Shown: piece after piece, positions 43,681 to 54,933 of the stretch
How the letters are laid out: every line of letters starts with the position of its first letter
How positions within the stretch are numbered: position 1 is the first letter of the stretch
DNA from: Phaeosaccion multiseriatum
Taxonomy: Eukaryota > Ochrophyta, other classes
Assembly: GCA_965112735.1 (NCBI GenBank)
Contig: OZ218951.1
Coordinates: 1,736,001-1,800,000 of the forward strand
DNA length: 64,000 bases
Direction: 5' to 3'
The notes under the pieces: generated by a model
What the model saw: only the letters and a program-made list of their open reading frames with translations
Database searches by the model: none
What the model was told of the DNA's origin: nothing
Translations under genes and position numbers: made by a program

Positions 43681-45314
43681 TCATACATTAGTCATTACTG
43701 GTGGTACTGATACTGGTGGTGTTGCCTCCGCCTCTCCCCGCTTTCGCTTCTTGCTGCCCTTGTCGAGTGGGGCCTCCGCGACGTCTTTGTTGCCCTCTCT
43801 GATCAATGAATGCAGACTGCCTTCGACGGCTTCGGATCCGATCCTCTGGCGATCCCTGGTGGTGTTTGAGCCGTTGCTGTCGCCGCTGCTTCCAGCCGCC
43901 GCTGCGTACACGTGCCTCGTGTACGCAACCACCACAGAGTGCGCCAAGCTCTCGGGAATTCTCAAACACGCGTAGTGCTTTGCTTTGAGAAAGGCTCCAA
44001 ATCCCTTCCAGTCCATAGCTTTGCCGTTGTAGGTCACACCTTGCCAATACTTCGGTTGCGGCGTCGCTCCGATGCAGTACCTGTGGCCGCTGTCGGCGAT
44101 GCCTTTCGCGTTGAGCTGGTGAAGACCATCCCTGACCGCCCCCCTGTCCCAGGGTCCGCCACGGCCTCCTGCCGTCCCCCTGCCCCCCTCTGCGCGGCTT
44201 CCTGCTTCTTCTGTTCGACTTTTCCCTGCAGAACATCTCCTGCATGGCGCTTCATCAAGACCGCACAGACCTTGCGCAGCTCTTTCACTGACACGTCCTC
44301 CTCCACAATCTTTTCAGGGGTCCTGGGTTCGGACGCTTGAACAGCTGTAGACGTTTGCACTTGCCTCGGAAGAATATCGTTCACAGCTTCGCGGATGATG
44401 GAATTCACACGGGAGTCTCGCAGAGCCGTAGCCAGGACGCTGCCATTCGGGAAATTGTTAGTCACAATCTTTCGGACCTCACTGTCTTCCGCCGCAACGA
44501 TAACAATTTTCTCGCCGCAGGCCGCCAACATGGCCGCAGCGGCGTTCATTTTGCCTCTGTACTGCTTCTTTAACGCCTCCCTCTCCTGTGATGACACTGC
44601 ATTGGCTTTCAGGAGCCCAAGGATTTTCTTCTGCGTCGTTCTGCGCAGGGGTGTTGGAAGAGACGTGTTGAAATCGTTACAGCAGGCGGACAGAATGAAG
44701 CTTTAAAGACGAGACAAGGCAGGCCCTTCTCACCTCTTAGTTTTTCCTCCTCTCGCGCCACTAGGGAGTGCTGACGTGGACTTCCCTGCCTCTCGGAGCA
44801 CGGATCCGGAGGCAGTAGCAGAGGCAGCAGTGGCAGCAGCAGTGGCAGCAGCATGTTCCTGGGCTTTGCTAAGTTCGGCTTGACTCTCTCCGCTACCCCT
44901 TTCCAAAGCCCCCTCCGCAAGGCCCTCTGTTCCAATTGTAGTTGGTGGAGAAGGAATCCTTGATGCTGCTGCGGCGCCCCCTTCTCCTCCAAAAATCGCT
45001 GCTCCCGCTACTCCCTCAACCTCTGTTGTCGCTGGTGCTACCGCGGGTGGTGGTAATGATGACGGAGCGGCCGCCGCCCCCGGTTCGCCTCCTGGAGATG
45101 CTGTGAAATCTGTGAAATCAGACAGAGGTCCTCCCAATCCTCCCGCTCCTCCTGGTGTCGGACTTGCGGATGCCGGTGTCCTTCCCGCTCCTGTCCTCGC
45201 TGTTGTGTCTACCGGCGGTGACGGAGCCCCTCCGTTCCTTCCTCCTCCTCCTCCTCCTCCTCTCGCAGCGAGTTCTCCTTTCCCTCCCTTTCCCTTTCCC
45301 TTTCCCTTTCCCAT
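43681..45314 (-). CDS. Transposon accessory gene, unknown function
   Basis: Starts at the ATG at 45314 (MGKGKGKGKGGKG), about 200 bases inside the right terminus. First exon 45314-44734 is Gly/Pro/Ala-rich. It joins at AG|GTGAGA to an exon starting 44640: TTQKKILGLLKANAVSSQER, then GKMNAAAAMLAACGEKIVIV, a mixed charged helical segment and KELRKVCAVLMKRHAG. The final segment (QLNAKGIADSGHRYCIGATP, KAMDWKGFGAFLKAKHYACL) is in another frame, so there is a short intron or a one-base shift near 44.15-44.25 kb, where G-runs occur. It ends in a basic KKRKRGE nuclear-signal-like stretch and TGA at 43683-43681. No known domain recognised. It may be a DNA-binding partner of the transposase; that is a guess from position only. 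Confidence 0.6.
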
Positions 45315-45513
45315 GCTGTTTGGATTACGGGGTGCGACAGACGTTGGAGAAGGTTCCTTCCTTTGAGTGGGGGGACCGGCGTTGCGAACATACCGTCCTA
45401 AACTTGCTTGCGTTCCGCTTCTCTCTGACCGCCGTAGCCCCGAGTCTGTCATCGTTCTGGACACCGAGTGAGCTCTCAAGGAGTACTATGTGGGTGGGGG
45501 GGGGATGGTGGAT

Positions 45514-45669
45514 GCTCGAATCCGCGTGTACGCCAGCCTGTCCCCTGCGCTCAGTCGTGGCTCCGACTTGAGACCACCCCTCGTGCTCTCGACACGAATA
45601 AGCCTTAGCTAATGTCGCGACCACATGCTGCTCTCGACACGAAACCACACTCAAAACCCTTACCTAAAT
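45514..45669 (-). repeat. Right terminal inverted repeat of the transposon
   Basis: Reverse complement of the left terminus. It ends 62 bases before the ATG of the zinc-knuckle gene and has the same pair of internal 15-base repeats. Confidence 0.95.
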
Positions 45670-45731
45670 GGGCCATCTGTGCGCCGCCTTCCATTAATTA
45701 CAATTCCCCCCAAGAGCGAGCGACTGGGAGC

Positions 45732-47301
45732 ATGGCATCAGAGACCGGCGGTGAGGTAGGGGGGGGGGCAGCAAATGCGGCATCGGGAAGAGGAGGAGGA
45801 CGAGGAGGTGGAGGAGAGGGGGGAGGAGGCGGAGGAGGAGGGGGAGGAGGAGGAGGAGTACTCAGCAAGACGGAGCGGAGGAGGCTGGCCAAGCAGGCCA
45901 AGAAGGCCAAGATGATCCCGGTGAAGAAGAAGAAGAGGGAAAAGCTGGTGAAGAAGATTATGACGAAGGTGGAGCGAAGGGAGAAGTACACAAAGCTGTG
46001 AGTAAGCGAGGGCCGAAGGGACCGACACCTTTCACTCTAAGGCTTGCTACTTTACTTTGGCCCCCTCCTCATGTGTCTCTCTCCCTTCCACCTCCGCCCA
46101 ACAGAGCTGCCGAGAAGCGAGAGAAGGCGCGAGCGAAGATCGATCAGAAATTCAATGAGAGTAAGGAGAAAAAGATGGTGAGCGCGCGTGATGGAGAGGC
46201 ATCGGCATCAGTGCTGGTGGTTGTGAAATTCTCTGGCGGCTTGGCATAATTCTCTCCCCCCCTGGTCCTTTGCCCTTGCTGCTCTCTTGTTAGTGGTGTC
46301 TCGGCTGCCGGAAGAGGGGCCATTTACTCGTCACCTGTCCGAATAAAGGAGGAGGAGCAGGAGGAGGAGGTGGAGATACAGCCCCCTCCGGCCACCAGGG
46401 ATCCGGTGGAGGCATGGGGGCGCTGGGGATATGCTTCAATTGCGGATCTACGGAGCACGCACTGCGAAACTGCAAGAAGCCAAAGGCAAAGGACGGCTCC
46501 TTGCCTTACGCGACGTGCTTCATTTGCGGGGGGAAGGGCCACCTCAGTGGTCAATGCGAGGAGAACGAGAAGGGTATGTATCCTAAAGGTGGATGCTGCA
46601 ATGGCTGCGGCTCGGTCCGTCATCTCAGGAAGGACTGCCCCCACAATGACCCGATTGAAGAGGCGCGCAGAGCAGCGGCCCGTGGTAAGAAGAGGCTGAG
46701 GGAAGGCGGCGGGGATGGAGAGGAGGTGGCGAGTGACACGGAAAGCGAAGAAGGCGGCGGTGGCGGTGACGGTGGTACTGACACTGATGATGGTGATGAT
46801 GGTGACGAGGGTAGCGACGAAGCTGGGGGAGAAGGAGGAGGAGGTGGTGAAGCTATCCCCGCCAACAAGAGACAGGTTAAGGCAACACAAGGTAAGGAGG
46901 CCCTTACCGTCAGCAATAGCAATGGCAGTAGCAGCGGCAAAGCCTCGGCTCAACAGGAGAGTGGCAAGAAGAAGAGCAAGACGAAGAAGGAGGCAGCAGT
47001 GGTGGACACCGTGGCACTGGTGGCGGCCAAGGCGAGGGGAGACGATATCATTGACGACTACTTTGACTTTGAAAGGGACGAGCCGCTGCTTCCTAGTAGC
47101 GAGGCGAGCGATGAGGATGGAGAGAACGGGGTGGAGGAGGAGGAGGAGGAGCAGGAGCAGGAGTGGGGCGCGAAGGGCAAAGGTGCCCTAGGCAAGCAGC
47201 AGCAGCAGAAGAAGAAGCAGAAGCCGTCTGCGGAGTCCAACAGCGCCAAGAAGCTGAAAAAGAAGAAGAAGAAGAAGAAGCCGCAGATGACTCTCTTCTG
47301 A
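45732..47301 (+). CDS. ZCCHC9-like zinc-knuckle protein
   Basis: Exons 45732-45997, 46105-46177 and 46294-47301 give 448 residues. After a Gly-rich start comes a basic segment (SKTERRRLAKQAKKAK, KREKLVKKIMTKVERREKY), then four CCHC knuckles: CLGCRKRGHLLVTC, CFNCGSTEHALRNC, CFICGGKGHLSGQC and CNGCGSVRHLRKDC. Four knuckles in this spacing after a basic stretch match ZCCHC9, a nucleolar RNA-binding protein linked to ribosome biogenesis in animals. The C-terminal third is acidic, then Lys-rich (KKLKKKKKKKK), fitting nuclear or nucleolar location. The first intron donor overlaps a TGA (AAGCT|GTGAGT). The gene starts 62 bases after the transposon end, so much of its original upstream sequence is now across the element. 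Confidence 0.87.
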
Positions 47302-47536
47302 GAGACTGTACTACTAGTGTCATTTGTTATAATTTGATTATAAAATAGGGGTGCTCAAAACATTACCGCGCTCGAACACTCGTCATGGCGATGTCAATGC
47401 CCGAGACGGGACCTTCCATCCCCGCCCTCCCAAACCCCCCAACCCCTCCTTCTCCACCCCCTATTCTCTCCAAGCATCTCCTTATACTCTAAAAAAACAG
47501 CTCCGGCAAGAGCTAGAGACCACCCCCCCCCCCCCC

Positions 47537-48770
47537 CTAGGCCTTCACCTCGGCCTCAGCCTCGGAGGAGGCAGGAGTAGGCAGAGGGGCCGACTTGACC
47601 TTGACGGTAGAGTTCTGTGCGATCCAGCTCAGAACGTTGTTGCGCTGAATAGTGGCCTCAATTTTGTCCTTCACGGCAGCCTCGTCGAGCGGCGCTCCCT
47701 TGGCTTCTGCGCGCACCAGCTCTAATTGGTCGTCGACTTCCTGGGGGGTGGGCTGCAGGCCCTCCTTCTCGGCGATGTGGGCGTAGGCCAGGGATGTCTG
47801 TTTTGTATGTTGCAAGGAAATGCATTGCATTGCATTGTAAGAAAAAGGAGAAGCAAGGCCAAAGTAGGGCAAAAAGAAGCAAGAGGCGAAGTGGAACAGG
47901 AGCGGCAAAGTTTGAGCCGCAAAGTTGAACCGGGGGGGTTTGTGTATCATCTTGTCTAGAGCACTCACAAGAGCACGAAAGGAACGACACAACCTGTTGT
48001 TCACACACCCCATTTTCAGCCTCTTTCCTCCACTCCACGGCACTTTCCTAGTCTCCTACCACTCCGCCGTCCTCTCCCCGTCTCCATCACCACCCCCGCC
48101 CCAACCCACCAGCACCCCACACACCTCCCCACTGACATCCCTACCTCCACCTACACACACACCTTGAGCTGACGAGTGGTGGACACGCGCACAATCTCCA
48201 CATACTTATCGAAGCTCTCCTTTGTAATCATCTTCTTCACCTCCTCATCGGGCGTGCCCTGGTCCTTCATCTCAGTCATCATAATGGCGAACTTCTGTCG
48301 GGCCTGCTCAACCACGAGTGTCTCGGGCACCTCCGTGTCGAGCACCTTGGCAAGCTCGATCTGTGTGTGTGTGTGTGTGTGCGTGCGCGCGTGTGTGTGT
48401 ATAAGCGTGTCTGTGTTGTGCAGTGGGGTGTTCAGAGAGAAAGAGAGATAGAGCTCTGCTCCTACACCACGCACGTACCTCCAGCAGCCTATTCCTCTCC
48501 TCGTCCACCCCCTGCCCCGCCTCTTCCTGAACAGCAACGATGACCTCCTTCTGTAACTTCTCGAAGGTGAGGTCCTCTCGGATGGCCTTGGCGAAGTCGT
48601 CATCCTCCTTGGGGATCGTGCGCGTCTGTCAAGTTGTCAGGTGAATGAAGCACATCGAACCGAACATACAACGCGGGTAGGAGAGGAGAATGAAGGGGTT
48701 AACCCACAATTTGAAACACGAAGAATTAACATTATCACCACGCATTGTTATTATCACCATCACCACCAAC

Positions 48771-48804
<34 letters not shown>

Positions 48805-49437
48805 TCATCATCACTGTCATCAGCACCCACACGTGAGCATGACCATGTGACCACCTACCTTGATGGTCCTGACCTTGACCTCGAAGATGGCCTCAACCCC
48901 CTCCAGCGAGCTTGCCCTGCCCATCTTCTCTGGGAACTTGCACGTCACCTCTCTCGTCTCGTCGGCCTTGACGCCCACGAGGCCCTCGGCCAGGCCGGGC
49001 ATGTACCTGTGAGAGGAGGAAGGGAGGGGGGGGGGTTCAGAGAGAGAGAAAGCGTGTTCAGAGTGTGTGCTGTTGTCTTGTGTGTTTGTGTGCGTGTGAT
49101 GTGTGTAGTGGGGACGTTGTTTAGAGAGAGACAGAGAGTGTGGTTTGTGTGCGTGTATATGTGTGTCTTTGTGTATGTACCCACCTGCCCTCCTCCAGCA
49201 CAATCTCCACCTCGTCTCCAGAGGCCAGCTCCGGCAGGAGGTCTCCCTTGGACCCATCGGGGTTGGCGATATAGGGGATCATGTCGACGATAGCGCTGTC
49301 TCCGAGCTGGGCTGCGTAGTCGTCCTCGGTGTCTTCGAGCTTGATAGCCCTCTCCTTCAGGCTGGCCATGGCGGCGTTGTATCGAGCCTGAGGTGCGATC
49401 GTAAACGGGATGGGACGGTGGGGACGAAATGCATTTC

Positions 49438-49474
<37 letters not shown>

Positions 49475-50839
49475 GTCATACACATACACACAGAGCCACG
49501 GGAGGAGGGGAGAACGAGCGGAGATTTTTTGCTGACCATCCAGTCATACAGGCTTCTCTCTTTGTGACGTCTCTTTTGCCTCACCTCATCGTACTGTGCC
49601 TCGTCCACCTCGATTTCGAAACCTGTGTATTCACCGATGAATTTCAGCTCCGGCCACACATCCACCTTGACGGAGATCCTCAAAGGCTCTCCTGTGATTG
49701 GCCAGCGAAGAGGAGGGGGGGGGTAGGGCACGCGAGAGAGAGATTGAGAGAGCGCGGTTGATTCGAATCAGCTAAAAAAGACATGCCAGGTCCACGCGAA
49801 ACTCCTCAAAAACGGACCCGCTGAGCAAATGGAGAGCTTCCACCCACCCACCCACCTGGCTCCATCCTCTGAATCAACTCTTCAGGGGTGTCTAAGAGGT
49901 CGGCCTGTCCAATCACGCGCAGCCCGGTCTCTTCGATGGCCTGTCGCGTATGGCGCAAAGCAGAAAGGAGGCAGGAGGAAGGGAGTGAGGACATCGGAGA
50001 TGGTAATGAGCACCTCCTCGGCCCCGGGGAGAAGGAGCCTCTCTATCTACCATGCCACCGTGCAAGAACCGTCTGCTTGGCTCTTGGCTGGATCGCTACT
50101 GGCTCCCTCGCTCTCTCTCTCCCTCCTGACTCACCTCCCGGATGGCTCCCTCCGAGATATCCTCCATGCACTTGGCCTTGACCTCGTCCTTGCCTACGTA
50201 GCTCAACAGCACGCTATCCGGGATGCGAGTGCCCTTGCTACTCAACGACAACAACAACAACAACGGCACGGAGAGAGAGAGACAGAGAGAGATGGTGGTC
50301 AATGAGAAGCAACATGACTGAAACACGTCAGAAAAGCCGATTTGCACCTCTACAAGGTTGCCCCTTAGCCACACACTATCCCACCCTCCCATCCCATTCC
50401 TGAGTTACACATGCACTTACTCAAAGCCGGGAATCTGGGAGCCCTTCCCGAACTTGCGCAAGGTCTTGGAGAACGCAGACTTGGTGAGGGTTCCGGGCAC
50501 ATTGATATCAATGGTGACGCTGCTGTTTGCCGCAGGAGTCACCTTGGAGGTGTATGTCTCCACTGCGGCCATGTGCATGACCACAGGCGAGTTGCGTGCC
50601 CGCGGTGCCGCCCAGGATCGGCCAGACTCCGAGGAAGAAGACGCAATCGCTTGTGGGGCGGTTCTACATGACGTCTGTGCGCAGGTTGCGGGGCCTGCGA
50701 TGGAGCGAGTTACCGCAGTGGTTTGTGCAGAGGAGGAAGAGGTGGTGGTGGTTGTGGTGGAGAGGGATGGCACAAAGGCATCTGCGCCTGTCGACAATGC
50801 AGCTACTGCAACCAGTCCAGCGGCGGCCACAGTCCTCAT
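47537..50839 (-). CDS. tig: Trigger factor, predicted plastid chaperone
   Basis: Nine exons, 50839-50421, 50237-50135, 49940-49856, 49691-49585, 49387-49185, 49006-48859, 48625-48479, 48360-48163 and 47797-47537, join in phase to 556 residues ending VKA-TAG. The first 21 residues form a signal peptide (AAAGLVAVAALSTGADA) followed by Phe22 (FVPS), then a Ser/Thr-rich stretch. Such ASAFAP-like sites send proteins into secondary red-type plastids. The mature part is trigger factor: ribosome-binding signature GFDKGTRIPDSVL (usual GFRKGKVP), KVDVWPELKFIGEYTGFEIE, a FKBP-like middle domain (YMPGLAEGLVGVKADETREV), and the helical SurA-like C-terminal domain. Bacterial and plastid trigger factors bind the ribosome tunnel exit and help new chains fold. 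Start codon chosen because the signal peptide begins there. Confidence 0.94.
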
Positions 50840-51078
50840 GTCTAACCCCTGCTCTTCGTTATCTTAGTCTCGGTTGCTGGCGGGGGGAGGAGGAGGATAC
50901 TTTGAAGATTTTTGTGGACCCCCCTGCCCCTCGTTTTTCAGCTGAATGCGACTGGATTGTTAAAGGTGAATTGGCGGGTATCACCCTTTTTCCCAGCTGC
51001 TTTTTCCCTCCTCTATTTACAGTCTCTCCCCGAAAGCTTAAGGCGATGGGATAGAGACAATGACTGGTTGTCCCTGTA
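50840..51078. promoter_or_regulatory. 239-bp divergent promoter, trigger factor / LRR gene
   Basis: Entire space between the two opposite start codons. No repeats and no site I can name. Confidence 0.55.
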
Positions 51079-51972
51079 ATGGAGTGCACATGCTGCTCCC
51101 TCTACAAACTCGGGTGCCTTTTGCACAAGCCCGAGCAAATCGATGTGCTAGCCTTCATAGGCGAAGGGCTGGGAGGAGGGGAGGCCGCTTGGAGCACCAT
51201 ACAAAGCTTGACCAACCTCAAGAGACTATATCTTCAGGTGAGGATCGAGTGAGCTTCGAGAGAATCCGTCCTCAAACTGCTGCTGATCAATCGCCTTGCC
51301 TCCCCACGGTGCCCCTCCCTCTCCACGTCTGCCCCTCAGTTCAACTCATTGCAGAGCGTGGAGCCCTGCCTTCCTCTGAGCTCTCTCCTCTCTCTGGACC
51401 TTTCACACAATAGCATCACCTCTCTCGCTGGCGTGGAAAGCCTTCGCTGTCTCCGCGTACTGCGGGCCGGGGGGAATGCCATCACGAGCCTGCTACCACC
51501 CCTGCTTCTGCCCAGGCTGAGCGAACTCTGGCTGCAAGACAATCTTATTGAGGCCCCAGAGCTTATCTATCTGCATGGCGGATCATTCAGCAGCGTTGAC
51601 AATACTCTAAGCAGCAGCAAAGGCAGCAGGAAGAATCCCGGAGGAGTGAAGGAACGCCCGGACCAAGACCAAAACGCCCTCGAGAGACTGCTCTTGAAGA
51701 ACAATCCCTGCGCCAAGCTCGAGCGGTATCGTACTATACTAGTTGCGTGGCTACCAAAGCTGGAGGTAAGGAGGAGATCGCTGAACATGCTGGGCTAGCA
51801 AGTCGTGTGTTGTCACGCCGGCCAGGCAGAGATACGGGAGCACTCCTTCGTTGTTGGGGGGAAAGGGACCGGCCCGGCCTCTGGACATCGGTGTAACAGG
51901 ACCACCCAATGCTGGAGGGGCTTAAGAGCCCCTCCGCAGCTACTACTACCACTACTACCACTACTACTACTG

Positions 51973-52020
<48 letters not shown>

Positions 52021-52097
52021 CTGCTCCTCCTCCTCTTTTTACTATTACTACTACTGCTACTACTACGACGACGACTACTACTACTACTACTACTACT

Positions 52098-52131
<34 letters not shown>

Positions 52132-53996
52132 GCTGCTACTACTACTACTACCACCACTACTACTACTGCTTGCTACGAGTACTCAACTTTGCTAACCCCT
52201 TCCCTCCCTCACTCCCTCTCCCTCCTTCGCCTTTTCTTCAAACTCGCACGCACCCACCCACGCACGTGATCATATGATCACGATTGCAGGTGCTGGACTG
52301 CCGAAGGGTGTCAGTGGGAGAGAAGGGCACCAGCAGGGCGTGGCTACGGAGCAAGGATGGCACTGCTACGGCCCACAGCCTCAAACTGCAATTCGCCGCT
52401 CAGCAGCAGACGCGGAGGCAGCAGCGGAAAGCAGGGCGGCAGCAAAGGAAGGACCAGGAACATCCGCAACGACGACAGGGCGGAGAGGGGGGCCAGCGAG
52501 AGGGGCACTTTCCGGAGAGGAGCAAGCAGAAGGACGAGTCGACGGTTTCCGGGAGGAGACGGCTAAGAAGGGCGGAGATGGGGACTGAGCAGCAGCGTGG
52601 CGTGGGTCAAGAAGGGCAACAGAGACAGCAGCAGCATACACGAAATAAAGGAAAGCAGATGTCAGTGAGGTATCAGGAGCCATTCAAGAACGCCGTATCG
52701 CCGAAGAGTCCATCTCCCACGAGGCGAGATGCGGCGAGGGCAGCAGCAGCAGCAGCGCCACGATTCCCAACCATCGTCTCTGCGGGTAGCTCACCAGATG
52801 ATGGCGGTGCAGGTGATCATGGTGCTGCGGCGGCGGTTGGTGACCGTGTCTGTCCGCCGTCTCCGCTCCCTGAGGTGGGGGAGGCCCGCTCTCCTGCAGC
52901 CGCTGCTACCTCTCGGGGAGGAGGAGGAGGGGGAGGAGGAGGAGGAGGAGGAGGAGGAGGAGGAGGAGGAGGAGGAGGAGGAGGAGGAGGAGGAGGAGGA
53001 GGAGGAGGAGGAAGAAGAAGAAGAAGAAGAAGAAGAGAAGGAGGAAGAAGAGAGAAGGGCCAGGGCCGCTCACCACCCCGATCACAGCGCGGTTCAGGAG
53101 CCGAGACGGGTAAGCAAGAAGAGACGGAGAGAGGTACCACGGCGGGGCGCGGGGACTCTCACCCCCGTCCCTCTCCGGTGGAGAGGAAGGAGGAGCGTCG
53201 CGGCTGCCCTCTTGTAGCAGGGGGTGGCACGGCGCTTCCATGGAACCTTACTGAACAAGGGCCCTCTCCCACCGAAGATGTGACCATGTATTACGGCAAG
53301 GGTCATGGTGGTTCAAGCCAGAGCAACAGCAGTAGAAGCGGCCATGCCACTGGACGAGGGAGTATCTCCTTGAGTCTCAAGGCGAATGGCTCAGGCATGG
53401 CTAGGTGGCCGAGGGGACCAAGTGCGGTGCTGCTCGACGTGGGGGAGCGCGTGTGGGCGCAGCATGAGGACGGGGGCGTTGCCGTGGCCTTTGACTGCCA
53501 TTCGGGGGCAGGCAGCGTCAGCGACTGCAGGGGCAGGACCGTATTTTCTGTAACGTCGGAAGGGAGCGGCATGACCTTTGCCTCCGACGGGTCCGTGGCC
53601 AAGCACTGGCGGCTCTCTTCTTCTTGGAGTAGTGAGGAGAGACGAACCGCCGACGGCCACGGTGGCAAGACTCACAACAACAACAACAACAGCCACAACG
53701 ACGACGATGAGGACGACGATGGAAAAAGAAGGGGTGTTGGTGCTACGCCGCCGCTGCGCTTCAAGCTGAGCAAGCACATGCGCGTCGTGTATCACCTCTT
53801 CAGCGCAGAGCTCGAGGTCTTCTTTGGGTGTCGCGGGGCCCACTGCGCCTTCTCCAGCGCTCGCGGCTGGTGCTTGCTCGGCCAGGGGGGGGAGAACAAG
53901 GCGCCGCCGCCGCCGCAGCAGCAGCAGCAGCAGGAGGAGGAGGAGGAGGAGGAGGAGGAGGAGGAGGAGGGGGAGAAGGGGGGAGGAGGCGCGTAG
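51079..53996 (+). CDS. Leucine-rich-repeat protein with low-complexity tail
   Basis: Exons 51079-51237, 51340-51765 and 52290-53996 join in phase 0 to 763 residues. Leucine-rich repeats fill the first two exons (NLKRLYLQ, LSSLLSLDLSHNSITSLAGV, LRVLRAGGNAITSLL, LSELWLQDN) and end in the cap NALERLLLKNNPCAKLERYR...LPKLEVLDCRRV that typically closes such domains in SDS22-like proteins. A long Gln/Arg and Ser-rich region follows, then a poly-Gly run from a GGA tract, then a second apparently folded region (MARWPRGPSAVLLDVGERVW, GRTVFSVTSEGSGMTFASDG, FKLSKHMRVVYHLFSAELEV), whose strand pattern faintly recalls FAM194/ERICH6-type domains; weak inference. It ends in poly-Gln and poly-Glu. Function unknown; probably a protein-binding scaffold. 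Confidence 0.85.
51937..52170. repeat. (CTA)n triplet repeat in intron
   Basis: Imperfect CTA/CTG triplet array in the intron between exons 51340-51765 and 52290-53996 of the LRR gene. Confidence 0.9.
52915..53042 (+). repeat. (GGA)n coding repeat, poly-Gly
   Basis: GGA triplet run inside the LRR gene's last exon, read as Gly. The other two frames of this strand read Glu and Arg and are also open. Confidence 0.9.
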
Positions 53997-54933
53997 GGAA
54001 GGAAGCGCTTTGTCGGTAGAGGTGTGGGACCAGCGAACGCTGTACGGTGTTTGGACCGCGCAGAGCAGTCATGTAGAGGCGAGAGAGGCCGAGCAGAGGA
54101 GGGGTGGGGGGGGGCAGCGAGGAAGAGCAGCGAGACGGTACCCCCTTGGCTGGTGGGGACTGAGTGATGCATGTTTGTGTTTCATGCCGCCATTGGATGG
54201 CGGGCAATGGGAGCACAAACGTCTGTGTAAGTTATTAAGGAGCTTTGAATAATGAGGTGGGAAAAATGTGTGGATATTGTGTAAAAATAAGTCTCCCCTA
54301 ATTGGAAGAAAAAAAAGATTCAGCCGTCACTAAAACTACCCACCCAGCTACCTACCTGCGTACCTAACCTGTCCCCCACCCTACCGCACCCCACCCCCTT
54401 CCCACTCACCCCCCCCCCCCCCCGTGCTACTGCCCCTTCCCACCCACACAAAAGAATGATTCACTTCCCCAAGAAGAAGCTTCAAGTCTCCTCCCACATG
54501 CCTTCAGCACCGGCACGTTTGTGATTATGCCCCTTGTTCTGCTGAAACTAGTGGGTGGGTGATGTATGCCGAGTCGAGTGAGTGGCCCGTTGGCTCTTCC
54601 CCGCCGCCCCCTTTTCTCTCTCTGTGTGTCTCTCTGTGTGTGTCTCTCTCTGTCACCTCCTTTCTCCCTTTATCGAGGCGCAGCGATCTGCTGCTGCCCC
54701 TTTCTGCTTTCATGTGGTGTTCAACACACACACATACATACACACACACGCAAGCACGCACCACCCACACAAGTGTTTCCTCTGTATCTACCAACCAGCC
54801 CACACTATCTCACAACTCCAATGTCTTTTCCCCCCACCGCCGCCTCCTCCTTCTCCTCCTCCTTCCTTCAACTTGATTTGACAACGACGGACTCGTTCAG
54901 TTGGCCTGGGCCTAAGCAATCAAGCACGCAAGC
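53997..54933. other. Convergent spacer
   Basis: Between the stop codons of the LRR gene (plus) and the ankyrin gene (minus). Contains a C-run near 54410 and a CA-rich stretch near 54725-54760. No supported gene. Confidence 0.65.

Larger units (their letters stand above)
35861..45669 (+). mobile_element. ~9.8 kb KDZ-type DNA transposon with inverted termini
   Basis: Bounded by 156-157 bp inverted repeats (about 96% alike by eye) and holding two convergent genes: a multi-exon transposase fused to a Ulp1 protease domain on the plus strand and a smaller gene on the minus strand. The KDZ (Kyakuja-Dileera-Zisupton) superfamily is known for Cys-cluster transposases and for members with Ulp1 domains. 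Both genes start about 180-200 bases inside the termini. Both ends read ATTTAGGTA going inward. I see no matching target-site duplication (KDZ elements usually make 8 bp): the flanks are CCCGGAGG on the left and G3CCATC on the right. Termini this similar suggest fairly recent arrival, although one or two frame problems in the genes hint at decay. Confidence 0.9.

Noticed and set aside
47726-48167. Small plus-strand ORFs opposite the trigger factor
   Set aside because: Overlap a trigger factor exon and an intron; no domains or splice signals.
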